Made by a program: the position numbers and the translations under genes. Below are positions 1-5,857 of a stretch of DNA of 6,690 nt, piece by piece. Location of the stretch: the NCBI GenBank assembly GCA_013698195.1, contig JACCVK010000082.1:1-6690 (forward strand), given 5' to 3'. Below the pieces are notes generated by a model. That model saw only the letters and a program-made list of their open reading frames with translations. It did not search any database and was not told the DNA's origin. The DNA is from Actinomycetota bacterium. Lineage in GTDB: Bacteria; Actinomycetota; Thermoleophilia; Gaiellales; Gaiellaceae. Positions within the stretch are counted from its first letter, which is position 1. Every line of letters starts with the position of its first letter.

Positions 1-2642
1 GGCCCCGGAGTCTGCACAGGCAGCGTGCCGGCGTCGTCGTCGTCCTCGCCCACTCGCTGTTCAGCGTCGAGTATCCCGCTGACAGTCGTGACGCCTTCGA
101 GCGCTCCGAGATCGTCGCGCCGCTTGGCGAACTCCGGCTCGCGCTGCTTCAAGACCGCCACGAGCGGAGCGGCGAGGAAGATCGACGAGTACGCGCCGAA
201 GCCGATGCCGACGAGCAGGGCGAAGGCGAAGTCCCTGAGCGTGTCGCCGCCAAAGGCGTAGAGCGCGGCGATCGGGAGCAGGGTGATGAAGGTCGTCGCA
301 AGCGAGCGCGGAAGCACTTCCCAGAGCGAGACGTTGCCGATGACGCGGAACGACGCTCGCCGCATCAGCGGAACGTTCTCGCGGATCCGGTCGAAGATGA
401 TGATCGTGTCGTAGATCGAGTAGCCGAGAACGGTTAAAACGGCGGCTACGGTCGCGGTCGAGACCTCTCTCCCGGTCAGGGCGTAGACGCCAACCGTGAT
501 GAGCACGTCGTGCGCGAGTGCGACGAGCACGCCGACCGAGTACTTCCACTGAAAGCGTGCGGAGATGTAGACGACGATCAAAAGGAGGCTGACGACGATC
601 GCGAGGATCGCGGAGTTCGCGATCTGGCGGCCGAAGCTCTCGGAGACGTTCTTCGCGCCGAACGCGGTGGCGTTCACCGCCGACGCGAGGTCCTCCTGCA
701 GGTTGTTCTGCTCCTCGATCGTGAGAGCCTCGGTGCGGATCTGGAAGCTCTGGTACTGATCGTCGACCGCCGATCCGCGCCCCTGGATGACGGCGTTGGC
801 CTGCCCGATCGAGGCAGCCTGCTCACGCACCGTCTCGAGCGACGTGGGCTGCGGCGTCCTGAAGGTGATCTGCGTCCCACCCTCGAAGTCGATGCCGAGA
901 TTCAACCCCTTGAACGCGATCGCACCGAGCGAAACCGCGAGGACGACACCGGAGAACGCGAACCAGACGTTCCGCTTCCCGATGTAGTCGTACTTGAGCC
1001 AGCGCGGAATACCCTGGCCGGTCGCTCCCATCAGTCTCGGGTTGTCGATCCAGCCGAAGCCTCCGAGCAGCGCCAGGATCGCGCGCGTCGCGAGCACGGC
1101 CGTGAGCATCGAGAGCGCCGTTCCGATCAGGAGCATGAGCGCAAAGCCCCGCACGCTGGCCGTCGCGACCGCGAAGAGCACCATCGCCGTGATCGCCGTC
1201 ACGACGTTCGCGTCCACGATGGTCGCGAAGCCTTTCTTGTAGCCCTGTGAGATCGCGGCGCGGACCGATCTGCCGGCGCGCACCTCTTCCTTGATGCGTT
1301 CGAAGATGACGATGTTCGCGTCGGCCGCCACGCCGAACGTGAGCACGAGCCCCGCGAAGCCGGGAAGGGTCAGCGTGACGTTGAAGACGAGGATCGTCGC
1401 GTACAGGAAGGCCGCGTAGATGCCGAGCCCGATGACAGCGACGACGCCGAGGAAGCGATAGAAGAGCAGGAGGAAGATCGCGACGAGCAGCAGGCCGCCG
1501 ATGGCCGCACGTTTCGCCTCGTTGAGCGAGTCCTTGCCGAGCGTCGCCGAGATGTCGGTGCGATCGAGCGTCTCGAAGTTGACCGGCAACGCACCGGTCT
1601 GGAGGACGATCGCGATGTCGCGCGCCTCGCCGAATGACTCGAGTCCCTCGATCTGCGCGCGGCCGCCGCCGATGCCGCCGGCCAGGCTCGAGTCCGTGTA
1701 GTCGATCTGCGGGAAGGTCCGAATCTCACGGTCGAGCACGATGGCGAAGTGCTGCGGCGCCTGCCGGATGCGGCCGCGAGTCCATTCGTTTCGCGTGATC
1801 TCCTCGAACTTGTCCGAACCGCGCCCGGTGAACTCCATCGTGACGATCGGGAGTCCGCTCGCACCGGGGCTCGTGTCGAAGTCGGCGCGCGTCCCGTCGA
1901 GCTTGAGGTCCTCGCCCGTCATCTGAGGAATCTCGGGAGGTTCGTACTTGAAGAGGTAGTAGTACGTTCGGTCTGGCACGACGCCCTGTCCCTGCGCGCC
2001 CGGGCAGACGACGGCGTTCAGCCCGCAGGTCACGGCGACCATGCCGCTCGGAACGGCGAGAACCTCGCGATTCGCCGGGCGCCTCTGCGCAACCTTGTCG
2101 GCGGCGGCCTTGTCGTCGAACGGTCCGTCGACGATGCGCTTCGTCTGCTTGTTGAAGACGTAAAACGCGTCGGACGTGCCCTGGCGCGCCTGTGCCTGCA
2201 CACGCGCGAGCAGGTCGTAGAGGGACGCGAACTCGACGGGCTCGCCTCGTATCGAGGTCGACGGCCCGGTCAGCGACGTCTCGAGGTCATAGAGCTCGAG
2301 TTGAGCCGTCTTGCCGATGATGTCCGCCGCCGACTGGGGGTCGCTGACGCCTGGAAGCTGAATGACGATCTGGTCGTCGCCCTGTGTCCGAATCTCCGGT
2401 TCGGTCACGCCGAGGCGATCGACGCGGCTGCGCATGATCTCGACGGAGCGGTCGAGATCGTCCTCGGTGAGATCTCGGTTGGGCGGGGGGACTGCCTGGA
2501 GCGTAACCTCGAGACCGCCCTGGAGATCGAGCCCCAGTGTTGGTTCCTGCCGTACGGGCGAGCCAGGGACGGCGAGGAGTGCGACGCCGATGAGTGCGGC
2601 GACCAGAAAGCCGACGACGAAAAGGGATGAGCGTCGATTCAC
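1..2642 (-). CDS. secDF: Fused protein translocase subunit SecDF (C-terminal end cut by left window edge)
   Basis: This membrane protein helps the SecYEG/SecA channel export proteins, using proton flow to drive the extracytoplasmic head. The reading frame is open without a stop from the GTG at 2642 to the left edge, 880 complete codons. The SecD half has a membrane segment at residues 7-25, the motif LGLDLQGG (36-43), the end of the extracytoplasmic domain at TGALP (about 347-351), and FGVAADANIVIFERI (436-450). The SecF half follows directly, with GIDFEGG (583-589), YSIYDTIIIFDRI (741-753) and a last membrane block before an acidic tail. D441, D745 and R779 match by motif the proton-path residues of Thermus SecDF (D340, D637, R671); this is inferred by eye. 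The two halves are joined near residues 530-545 with no stop. It lies 15 bp after yajC with no clear ribosome-binding site, so coupling is likely. It is longer than Bacillus or Thermus SecDF (about 735 residues), with extra length in the SecD head. The stop codon is probably just outside the window. Confidence 0.95.
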   Translation of the reverse strand, partial: MNRRSSLFVVGFLVAALIGVALLAVPGSPVRQEPTLGLDLQGGLEVTLQAVPPPNRDLTEDDLDRSVEIMRSRVDRLGVTEPEIRTQGDDQIVIQLPGVSDPQSAADIIGKTAQLELYDLETSLTGPSTSIRGEPVEFASLYDLLARVQAQARQGTSDAFYVFNKQTKRIVDGPFDDKAAADKVAQRRPANREVLAVPSGMVAVTCGLNAVVCPGAQGQGVVPDRTYYYLFKYEPPEIPQMTGEDLKLDGTRADFDTSPGASGLPIVTMEFTGRGSDKFEEITRNEWTRGRIRQAPQHFAIVLDREIRTFPQIDYTDSSLAGGIGGGRAQIEGLESFGEARDIAIVLQTGALPVNFETLDRTDISATLGKDSLNEAKRAAIGGLLLVAIFLLLFYRFLGVVAVIGLGIYAAFLYATILVFNVTLTLPGFAGLVLTFGVAADANIVIFERIKEEVRAGRSVRAAISQGYKKGFATIVDANVVTAITAMVLFAVATASVRGFALMLLIGTALSMLTAVLATRAILALLGGFGWIDNPRLMGATGQGIPRWLKYDYIGKRNVWFAFSGVVLAVSLGAIAFKGLNLGIDFEGGTQITFRTPQPTSLETVREQAASIGQANAVIQGRGSAVDDQYQSFQIRTEALTIEEQNNLQEDLASAVNATAFGAKNVSESFGRQIANSAILAIVVSLLLIVVYISARFQWKYSVGVLVALAHDVLITVGVYALTGREVSTATVAAVLTVLGYSIYDTIIIFDRIRENVPLMRRASFRVIGNVSLWEVLPRSLATTFITLLPIAALYAFGGDTLRDFAFALLVGIGFGAYSSIFLAAPLVAVLKQREPEFAKRRDDLGALEGVTTVSGILDAEQRVGEDDDDAGTLPVQTPG

Positions 2643-2657
2643 GGTCGGCTGGGCACG

Positions 2658-3068
2658 TTAGCGCCGGTCGTCGGCGGCCGCATCCGCCTCGACCTTCGCC
2701 GTAACCGGTTCTTCGTCTGCCGCAATCATGCCTTCATCCGAGTCGGACGCAGCCTCGATCTCATCGACATCGACGATGTCGTCCTCGCCCTCCAACTCTT
2801 CCTCTTCCTCGTCCTCGTCCGGCGGAAGCACGGCGGCGATCCCGCGTCGTGTCATGTGCACCGTGACGCCCTCGGCGATCTCGACGACGATGTCGTCGCC
2901 CTCCGCTTGGATGACGGTGCCGTAGATGCCGCCGGTCGTGAGGACATCCTCCCCCACGCCGGCTCTGTCGACCATGGATTGATGCTCCTGCTGGCGCTTG
3001 CGTTGCGGCCGGATCATGAGCACATACATGACGCCGAGCAGAAGCACCATCACGATCAAGAACTGCAC
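2658..3068 (-). CDS. yajC: Preprotein translocase subunit YajC
   Basis: YajC is a small single-span membrane protein that associates with SecDF. The 136 residues show the family pattern: a hydrophobic span at residues 3-19, then RPQRKR (20-25) on the cytoplasmic side, then the small beta domain with DVLTTGGIYGTV (41-52) and VTVHMTRRGIAAVL (68-81). From residue 84 the chain becomes an acidic tail of about 50 residues, rich in Asp and Glu. This makes the protein longer than many YajC proteins, which are often around 85-110 residues. The start is the GTG at 3068, chosen because AGGAGG lies 4 nt upstream and the membrane span begins at once. The gene overlaps the end of tgt by 13 bp and is followed 15 bp later by secDF, so the three are probably co-transcribed and coupled. 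Confidence 0.95.
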   Translation of the reverse strand: MQFLIVMVLLLGVMYVLMIRPQRKRQQEHQSMVDRAGVGEDVLTTGGIYGTVIQAEGDDIVVEIAEGVTVHMTRRGIAAVLPPDEDEEEEELEGEDDIVDVDEIEAASDSDEGMIAADEEPVTAKVEADAAADDRR

Positions 3069-4186
3069 GATTCCTCCTCAGGCCCGCGGACGAGCCGCGA
3101 CAGCGTGTCGGCCCGGAACGACGCAAACGTCCCGCGCTCGATCGCCGCCCGCGCGCGTGCGGTCAGGTCGAGTACGAACCACAGATTATGCAGGCTCAAG
3201 AGACGCAGCCCGAGGATCTCGCTTTGCGTGACGAGGTGGCGGATGTAGGCGCGCGAGAAGCGCTCGCACGCCGGGCAGCGGCAGTCATCGTCGAGCGGGC
3301 GCGGGTCCTTCGCGTACTGCGCGTTTCGCAAGTTCAGGCGACCATCCCAGACGAGCGCCGAGCCAGTCCTGGCGGTGCGTGTCGGAAGAACGCAGTCGAA
3401 CATGTCGATCCCACGCGCAACGACCTCGATGATTCCCGCGGGATCCCCGATGCCCATGAAGTAGCGCGGCTTGTCCTGCGCGAGCAGTGCTGCCGCCCAG
3501 GAGAGGCACTGGAACATCTCTTCCTTCGACTCACCGACCGCGAGCCCCCCGAGCGCATAGCCGTCGAAGGGCAGTGCCGAGATTTCGTCGATGCTGCGTC
3601 GGCGCAGTTCGTCGTGCGTGCTCCCCTGCGCGATCCCGAAGCGGAGCTGTCCGTCCGCACGCTGGGCCGTCACCTGGCGCTCCGCCCAGTGTGTGGTGAG
3701 CTGAACGGCCCGCTCGAGCTCATGCTCCGACGCATCCGCCGGCGGGCAGACGTCGAGGCACATCGCGATGTCCGAGCCGAGCTTGCGCTGGATGTCCGCG
3801 ACGCCCTCCGGGGTAAAGGTGGCCTGGGCGCCGTCGTAGACCGAGCGGAAGGTGACGCCGCTCTCGTCGAGCGCCAGGATCGTGTCGCGCAACGAGAAGA
3901 CCTGAAAACCGCCGGAATCCGTGAGAATCGGCCCACTCCAGCCGGAAAACGCATGGAGACCGCCGAGGTCGCGGACGACGTCGGCCCCTGGGCGGAAGTG
4001 GAGGTGATAGGCGTTGGCGAGCACGACACTCGCGCCGACCTCCCGCACCTCGTCTGGATGGAGCGTCTTGACGGTCGCCTTGGTGCCTACCGGCATGAAG
4101 GCCGGCGTCGGGATCGAGCCATGTGCGGTCTCGAATATCCCGGCTCGAGCGGGGCCGTCCGTGGCGGTCAGCGTGAACCCGCTCAC
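3056..4186 (-). CDS. tgt: Queuine/preQ1 tRNA-guanine transglycosylase
   Basis: Tgt exchanges guanine at position 34 of tRNAs with GUN anticodons (Asp, Asn, His, Tyr) for preQ1, a step in queuosine synthesis in the cytoplasm. From the GTG at 4186 the protein has 376 residues, almost the length of E. coli Tgt (375). Visible are TDSGGFQVFSL with catalytic D90, GGLAVGE (213-219) of the bacterial type, DMFDCVLPTR with the nucleophile D264, and the zinc site C302, C304, C307 plus H333. The usual Asp-Glu-Cys substrate-pocket motif reads D145-V146-C147. The start is inferred: the next upstream in-frame ATG (4381) would add 65 residues that do not look like Tgt, whereas GTG 4186 places the family core at the usual N-terminal position. 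A weak AGGTG lies 10 nt upstream. It sits downstream of queA across a 175-bp spacer and overlaps yajC by 13 bp. Confidence 0.96.
   Translation of the reverse strand: MSGFTLTATDGPARAGIFETAHGSIPTPAFMPVGTKATVKTLHPDEVREVGASVVLANAYHLHFRPGADVVRDLGGLHAFSGWSGPILTDSGGFQVFSLRDTILALDESGVTFRSVYDGAQATFTPEGVADIQRKLGSDIAMCLDVCPPADASEHELERAVQLTTHWAERQVTAQRADGQLRFGIAQGSTHDELRRRSIDEISALPFDGYALGGLAVGESKEEMFQCLSWAAALLAQDKPRYFMGIGDPAGIIEVVARGIDMFDCVLPTRTARTGSALVWDGRLNLRNAQYAKDPRPLDDDCRCPACERFSRAYIRHLVTQSEILGLRLLSLHNLWFVLDLTARARAAIERGTFASFRADTLSRLVRGPEEESCSS
3073..3079 (-). promoter_or_regulatory. Strong ribosome-binding site of yajC inside tgt
   Basis: On the minus strand GAGGAGG stands 4 nt before the GTG at 3068. 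It lies within the last coding codons of tgt (encoding the Glu-Glu near its C-terminus). It is the clearest Shine-Dalgarno sequence in the window and decides the GTG start of yajC. Confidence 0.8.
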
Positions 4187-4202
4187 CGTGTTGATGCACC
4201 TA

Positions 4203-4294
4203 CGGAGGCGCTCGATTCTCCGCAAATTGCGCCGGATTCCAGGGGCCTCCCCGCGCCTCCACCCGCTTTGAGCGTAACGAGGAACTCGCCTCCG
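4203..4294 (-). promoter_or_regulatory. Possible structured leader RNA upstream of tgt
   Basis: In the 175-bp spacer between queA and tgt, the minus-strand RNA can fold into a branched structure. A perfect 8-bp outer helix joins CGGAGGCG (4294-4287) and CGCCTCCG (4210-4203). A 4-bp helix CTCG/CGAG (4281-4278 with 4214-4211) extends it. Inside are three small hairpins with 3-nt loops: CGCT/AGCG (4274-4264), GGGG/CCCC (4252-4242) and CGCA/TGCG (4231-4221). The outer helix ends 1 nt before the weak AGGTG ribosome-binding site of tgt. I do not recognise a known preQ1 riboswitch class here. In GC-rich DNA such short helices arise by chance, so the regulatory role is only a hypothesis. Confidence 0.25.
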
Positions 4295-4361
4295 ATGGGG
4301 AACGAAACCGTCACAAGAGCGTGCCGATTGGCCCACAGCGGACCAGACCGGCCCGGGCGGG

Positions 4362-5300
4362 TCACAGGACGAGCATCGCATCGCCGAACGAGAAGAACCG
4401 GTACTCCTCTTCGACGGCGATCCGATACAGCTCCCGCGTCCTTTCGATGCCCGCGAACGCCATCACGAGCGCGAGCAGCGTGGAGCGCGGAAGATGGAAG
4501 TTCGTGAGCAGTGCGTCCACGCGGCGAAAGTCGAACCCCGGCGTGATGAAGAGAGTCGTCCGTCCTCGCAGCTCCTCGGTCCGTGCGACTGTCTCGAGGA
4601 CGCGAACCGCGGTCGTACCGACGGCAAGGACCCTCTCCGCCGCGACGATCCGCTCCCATGCCTCCGGCTGCACGGAGTAGCGCTCTCCGTGCAGCACGTG
4701 CTCCTCGAGTTGGGCCTCGCCAACCGGGCGGAAAGTGTCGAGGCCAACGTGCAACGTCACCGCGACATGGTCGATCCGCCGCAGGAGCTCGTCGGTGAAA
4801 TGGAGACCCGCGGTAGGCGCCGCCACCGATCCGGAATCTCGCGCGTACACGGTCTGGTAGCGCTCCGGGTCACCGAGGGGCTCGTGGATGTACGGCGGCA
4901 GCGGCGCCTCGCCGGCCGGCTCGCCGTCGAGCTGCAGCAGCCAGCGACCTCCGTCAAGCTTCTCGATGAGCTGCACCGGGCCAAGCCTTTCCCCCACATG
5001 GAGGCGCCGGGCCGGCCGGACGAGCGCCTCCCACACGCCGTCACCGATGCGCTCTATGAGCAACACCTCCACCGCGCCACCGGTCGAGCGGTGGAGCCGC
5101 AAACGGGCGGGGACTACCCGCGAGTCGTTGACGACTGCGAGCGCGCCCGTCAGAAGCCGGGGAAGGTCGCCGAACACGCGATGTTCGATAGAGTCCGACT
5201 CGCGCCGATACACGAGAAGGCGCGAGGCGTCACGCGGCTCGACCGGACGCTGCGCGACGAGGGTAGGCGGCAGCTGGTAGTCGAGGAGCACAGTCTCCAT
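4362..5300 (-). CDS. queA: S-adenosylmethionine:tRNA ribosyltransferase-isomerase
   Basis: QueA transfers and isomerises the ribosyl part of S-adenosylmethionine onto preQ1 in tRNA, giving epoxyqueuosine; it acts in the cytoplasm directly after Tgt. The 312-residue protein carries the family signatures in order: DYQLPPTLVAQRP (7-19) with RDASRLLV (23-30), NDSRVVPARL (58-67), LPPYI (134-138), YQTVYARDSGSVAAPTAGLH (148-167), LHVGLDTFRPV (183-193), TNFHLPRSTLLALV (266-279) and the C-terminal RFFSFGDAML (301-310). It is compact compared with the usual length of roughly 340-355. The ATG at 5300 is chosen because it gives the typical QueA N-terminus; the frame stays open upstream to 5723, but that part is not QueA-like and is antisense to the neighbouring gene. 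No good ribosome-binding site precedes the ATG, so a leaderless or nearly leaderless transcript is possible. tgt follows on the same strand. Confidence 0.96.
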   Translation of the reverse strand: METVLLDYQLPPTLVAQRPVEPRDASRLLVYRRESDSIEHRVFGDLPRLLTGALAVVNDSRVVPARLRLHRSTGGAVEVLLIERIGDGVWEALVRPARRLHVGERLGPVQLIEKLDGGRWLLQLDGEPAGEAPLPPYIHEPLGDPERYQTVYARDSGSVAAPTAGLHFTDELLRRIDHVAVTLHVGLDTFRPVGEAQLEEHVLHGERYSVQPEAWERIVAAERVLAVGTTAVRVLETVARTEELRGRTTLFITPGFDFRRVDALLTNFHLPRSTLLALVMAFAGIERTRELYRIAVEEEYRFFSFGDAMLVL

Positions 5301-5309
5301 CCGATGCTG

Positions 5310-5319
5310 AGAGTAGCCT
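5310..5319. promoter_or_regulatory. Candidate overlapping divergent -10 elements between queA and the plus-strand gene
   Basis: Within the short head-to-head gap, the plus strand reads TAGCCT at 5314-5319 and the minus strand reads TACTCT at 5315-5310. Both fit the loose TAnnnT form of a -10 element. Each ends 8-9 nt before an ATG (5328 plus, 5300 minus), the spacing expected for leaderless transcripts. I see no convincing -35 on either side, so this is weak, motif-only evidence. Confidence 0.2.
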
Positions 5320-5327
5320 CGCGACCG

Positions 5328-5852
5328 ATGGACGAAGCCGCTCTCGCCCAGGTGCAGACGCGCATCTCCGGTACGCCTCTCACGGATCGACAGGCCGCCG
5401 GTCTCGAGGCGGCTCTGAAACGATCGCACGAGCAGATCGAGGCGTTGAAGACGGCGACAGCAGAGCTGGAGACCACGATTCCGGCGCAGGTCGGTAACGC
5501 GGTTCGCGACGGTCTGCACGCGGAGGTGCTCCCAGTCGCTAGATATATCGCCGAGCTGCGAGGTCTCTTCAACCAGGCGAATAGGCGACTTGCACGTATC
5601 GAGTCGGATCTTCTCGCCGAGCGCAAGGCTCGCATCGACGACCTTGCCCTGCTCGTCGACCTCGTGAGCACCGGTTGGCGCGGTGTCGATACTCGACTCG
5701 AGCGGCTCGAAGCTGCGCCTCACAGCGTCTCGAACGGCCGCGTCGAGAAGCTCCCTAGCGAACCGCGATCCGCCCCGGCCGCGCCGTCCGACGTCTTCGT
5801 CGAAACACCCGGCGTCGATCGAGCCGGCGCTGACGAAACTGTCGCCGCTTAG
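5328..5852 (+). CDS. Hypothetical small soluble protein, probably alpha-helical/coiled-coil
   Basis: I do not recognise a family. From the ATG at 5328 the protein has 174 residues; an in-frame ATG at 5304 would give 182. There is no signal peptide or membrane span, so it is probably cytoplasmic. Residues 20-50 and about 75-130 are rich in Ala, Leu, Glu, Arg and Gln with roughly heptad-spaced hydrophobic residues, as in coiled coils; a single Trp sits at 117 in a Gly-Trp-Arg-Gly context. The last 40 or so residues are rich in Pro, Ala, Ser and Glu and look disordered. The plus frame reads as a more natural protein than any other frame here, and it fills exactly the space between two certain genes, which supports it being real. 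No good ribosome-binding site is seen for either start. Third-position GC looks somewhat lower than in tgt or queA by eye. It is transcribed away from queA and ends against the histidine kinase gene with overlapping stops. Confidence 0.7.
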   Translation: MDEAALAQVQTRISGTPLTDRQAAGLEAALKRSHEQIEALKTATAELETTIPAQVGNAVRDGLHAEVLPVARYIAELRGLFNQANRRLARIESDLLAERKARIDDLALLVDLVSTGWRGVDTRLERLEAAPHSVSNGRVEKLPSEPRSAPAAPSDVFVETPGVDRAGADETVAA

Positions 5853-5857
5853 CGGCG
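5843..5857. terminator. Inverted repeat over two convergent stop codons, possible bidirectional terminator
   Basis: CGCCGC and GCGGCG form a perfect 6-bp GC stem around a TTA loop (5849-5851). The loop bases are part of both stop codons: TAG (5850-5852) of the plus gene and TAA (5851-5849) of the kinase. No T-run follows on either side, so if it stops transcription it would do so without the classic U-tract. The stem is short and could be coincidental. Confidence 0.3.

Noticed and set aside
1749..2630. 293-codon plus-strand open frame opposite the secD half, with a similar one at 510-1250
   Set aside because: Both are mirror frames of the certain secDF gene. Their translations are Arg/Asp/Val-rich without domains.
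4320..4361. Rho-independent terminator after queA
   Set aside because: The region is GC-rich with small self-complementary stretches such as CCCGGG, but there is no stable stem followed by a T-run on the minus strand.
4187..4381. ATG at 4381 as the tgt start
   Set aside because: It would add 65 residues unlike Tgt and overlap the end of queA by 20 bp. GTG 4186 gives the normal family length.
3188..4507. 439-codon open frame on the plus strand opposite tgt
   Set aside because: It is antisense to tgt, whose catalytic and zinc motifs are unmistakable. The translation is Arg/Glu/Ala-rich with no recognisable motif, typical of an antisense frame in GC-rich coding DNA.
4494..5303. Upstream extension of the unknown plus-strand gene across queA
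   Set aside because: This part of the open frame is antisense to queA and has no natural protein character. The coiled-coil-like sequence begins only after the ATGs at 5304 and 5328.
5301..5723. 141-codon upstream extension of the queA frame
   Set aside because: The extension has no QueA similarity and lies wholly antisense to the unknown plus-strand gene. The ATG at 5300 gives the typical QueA N-terminus.
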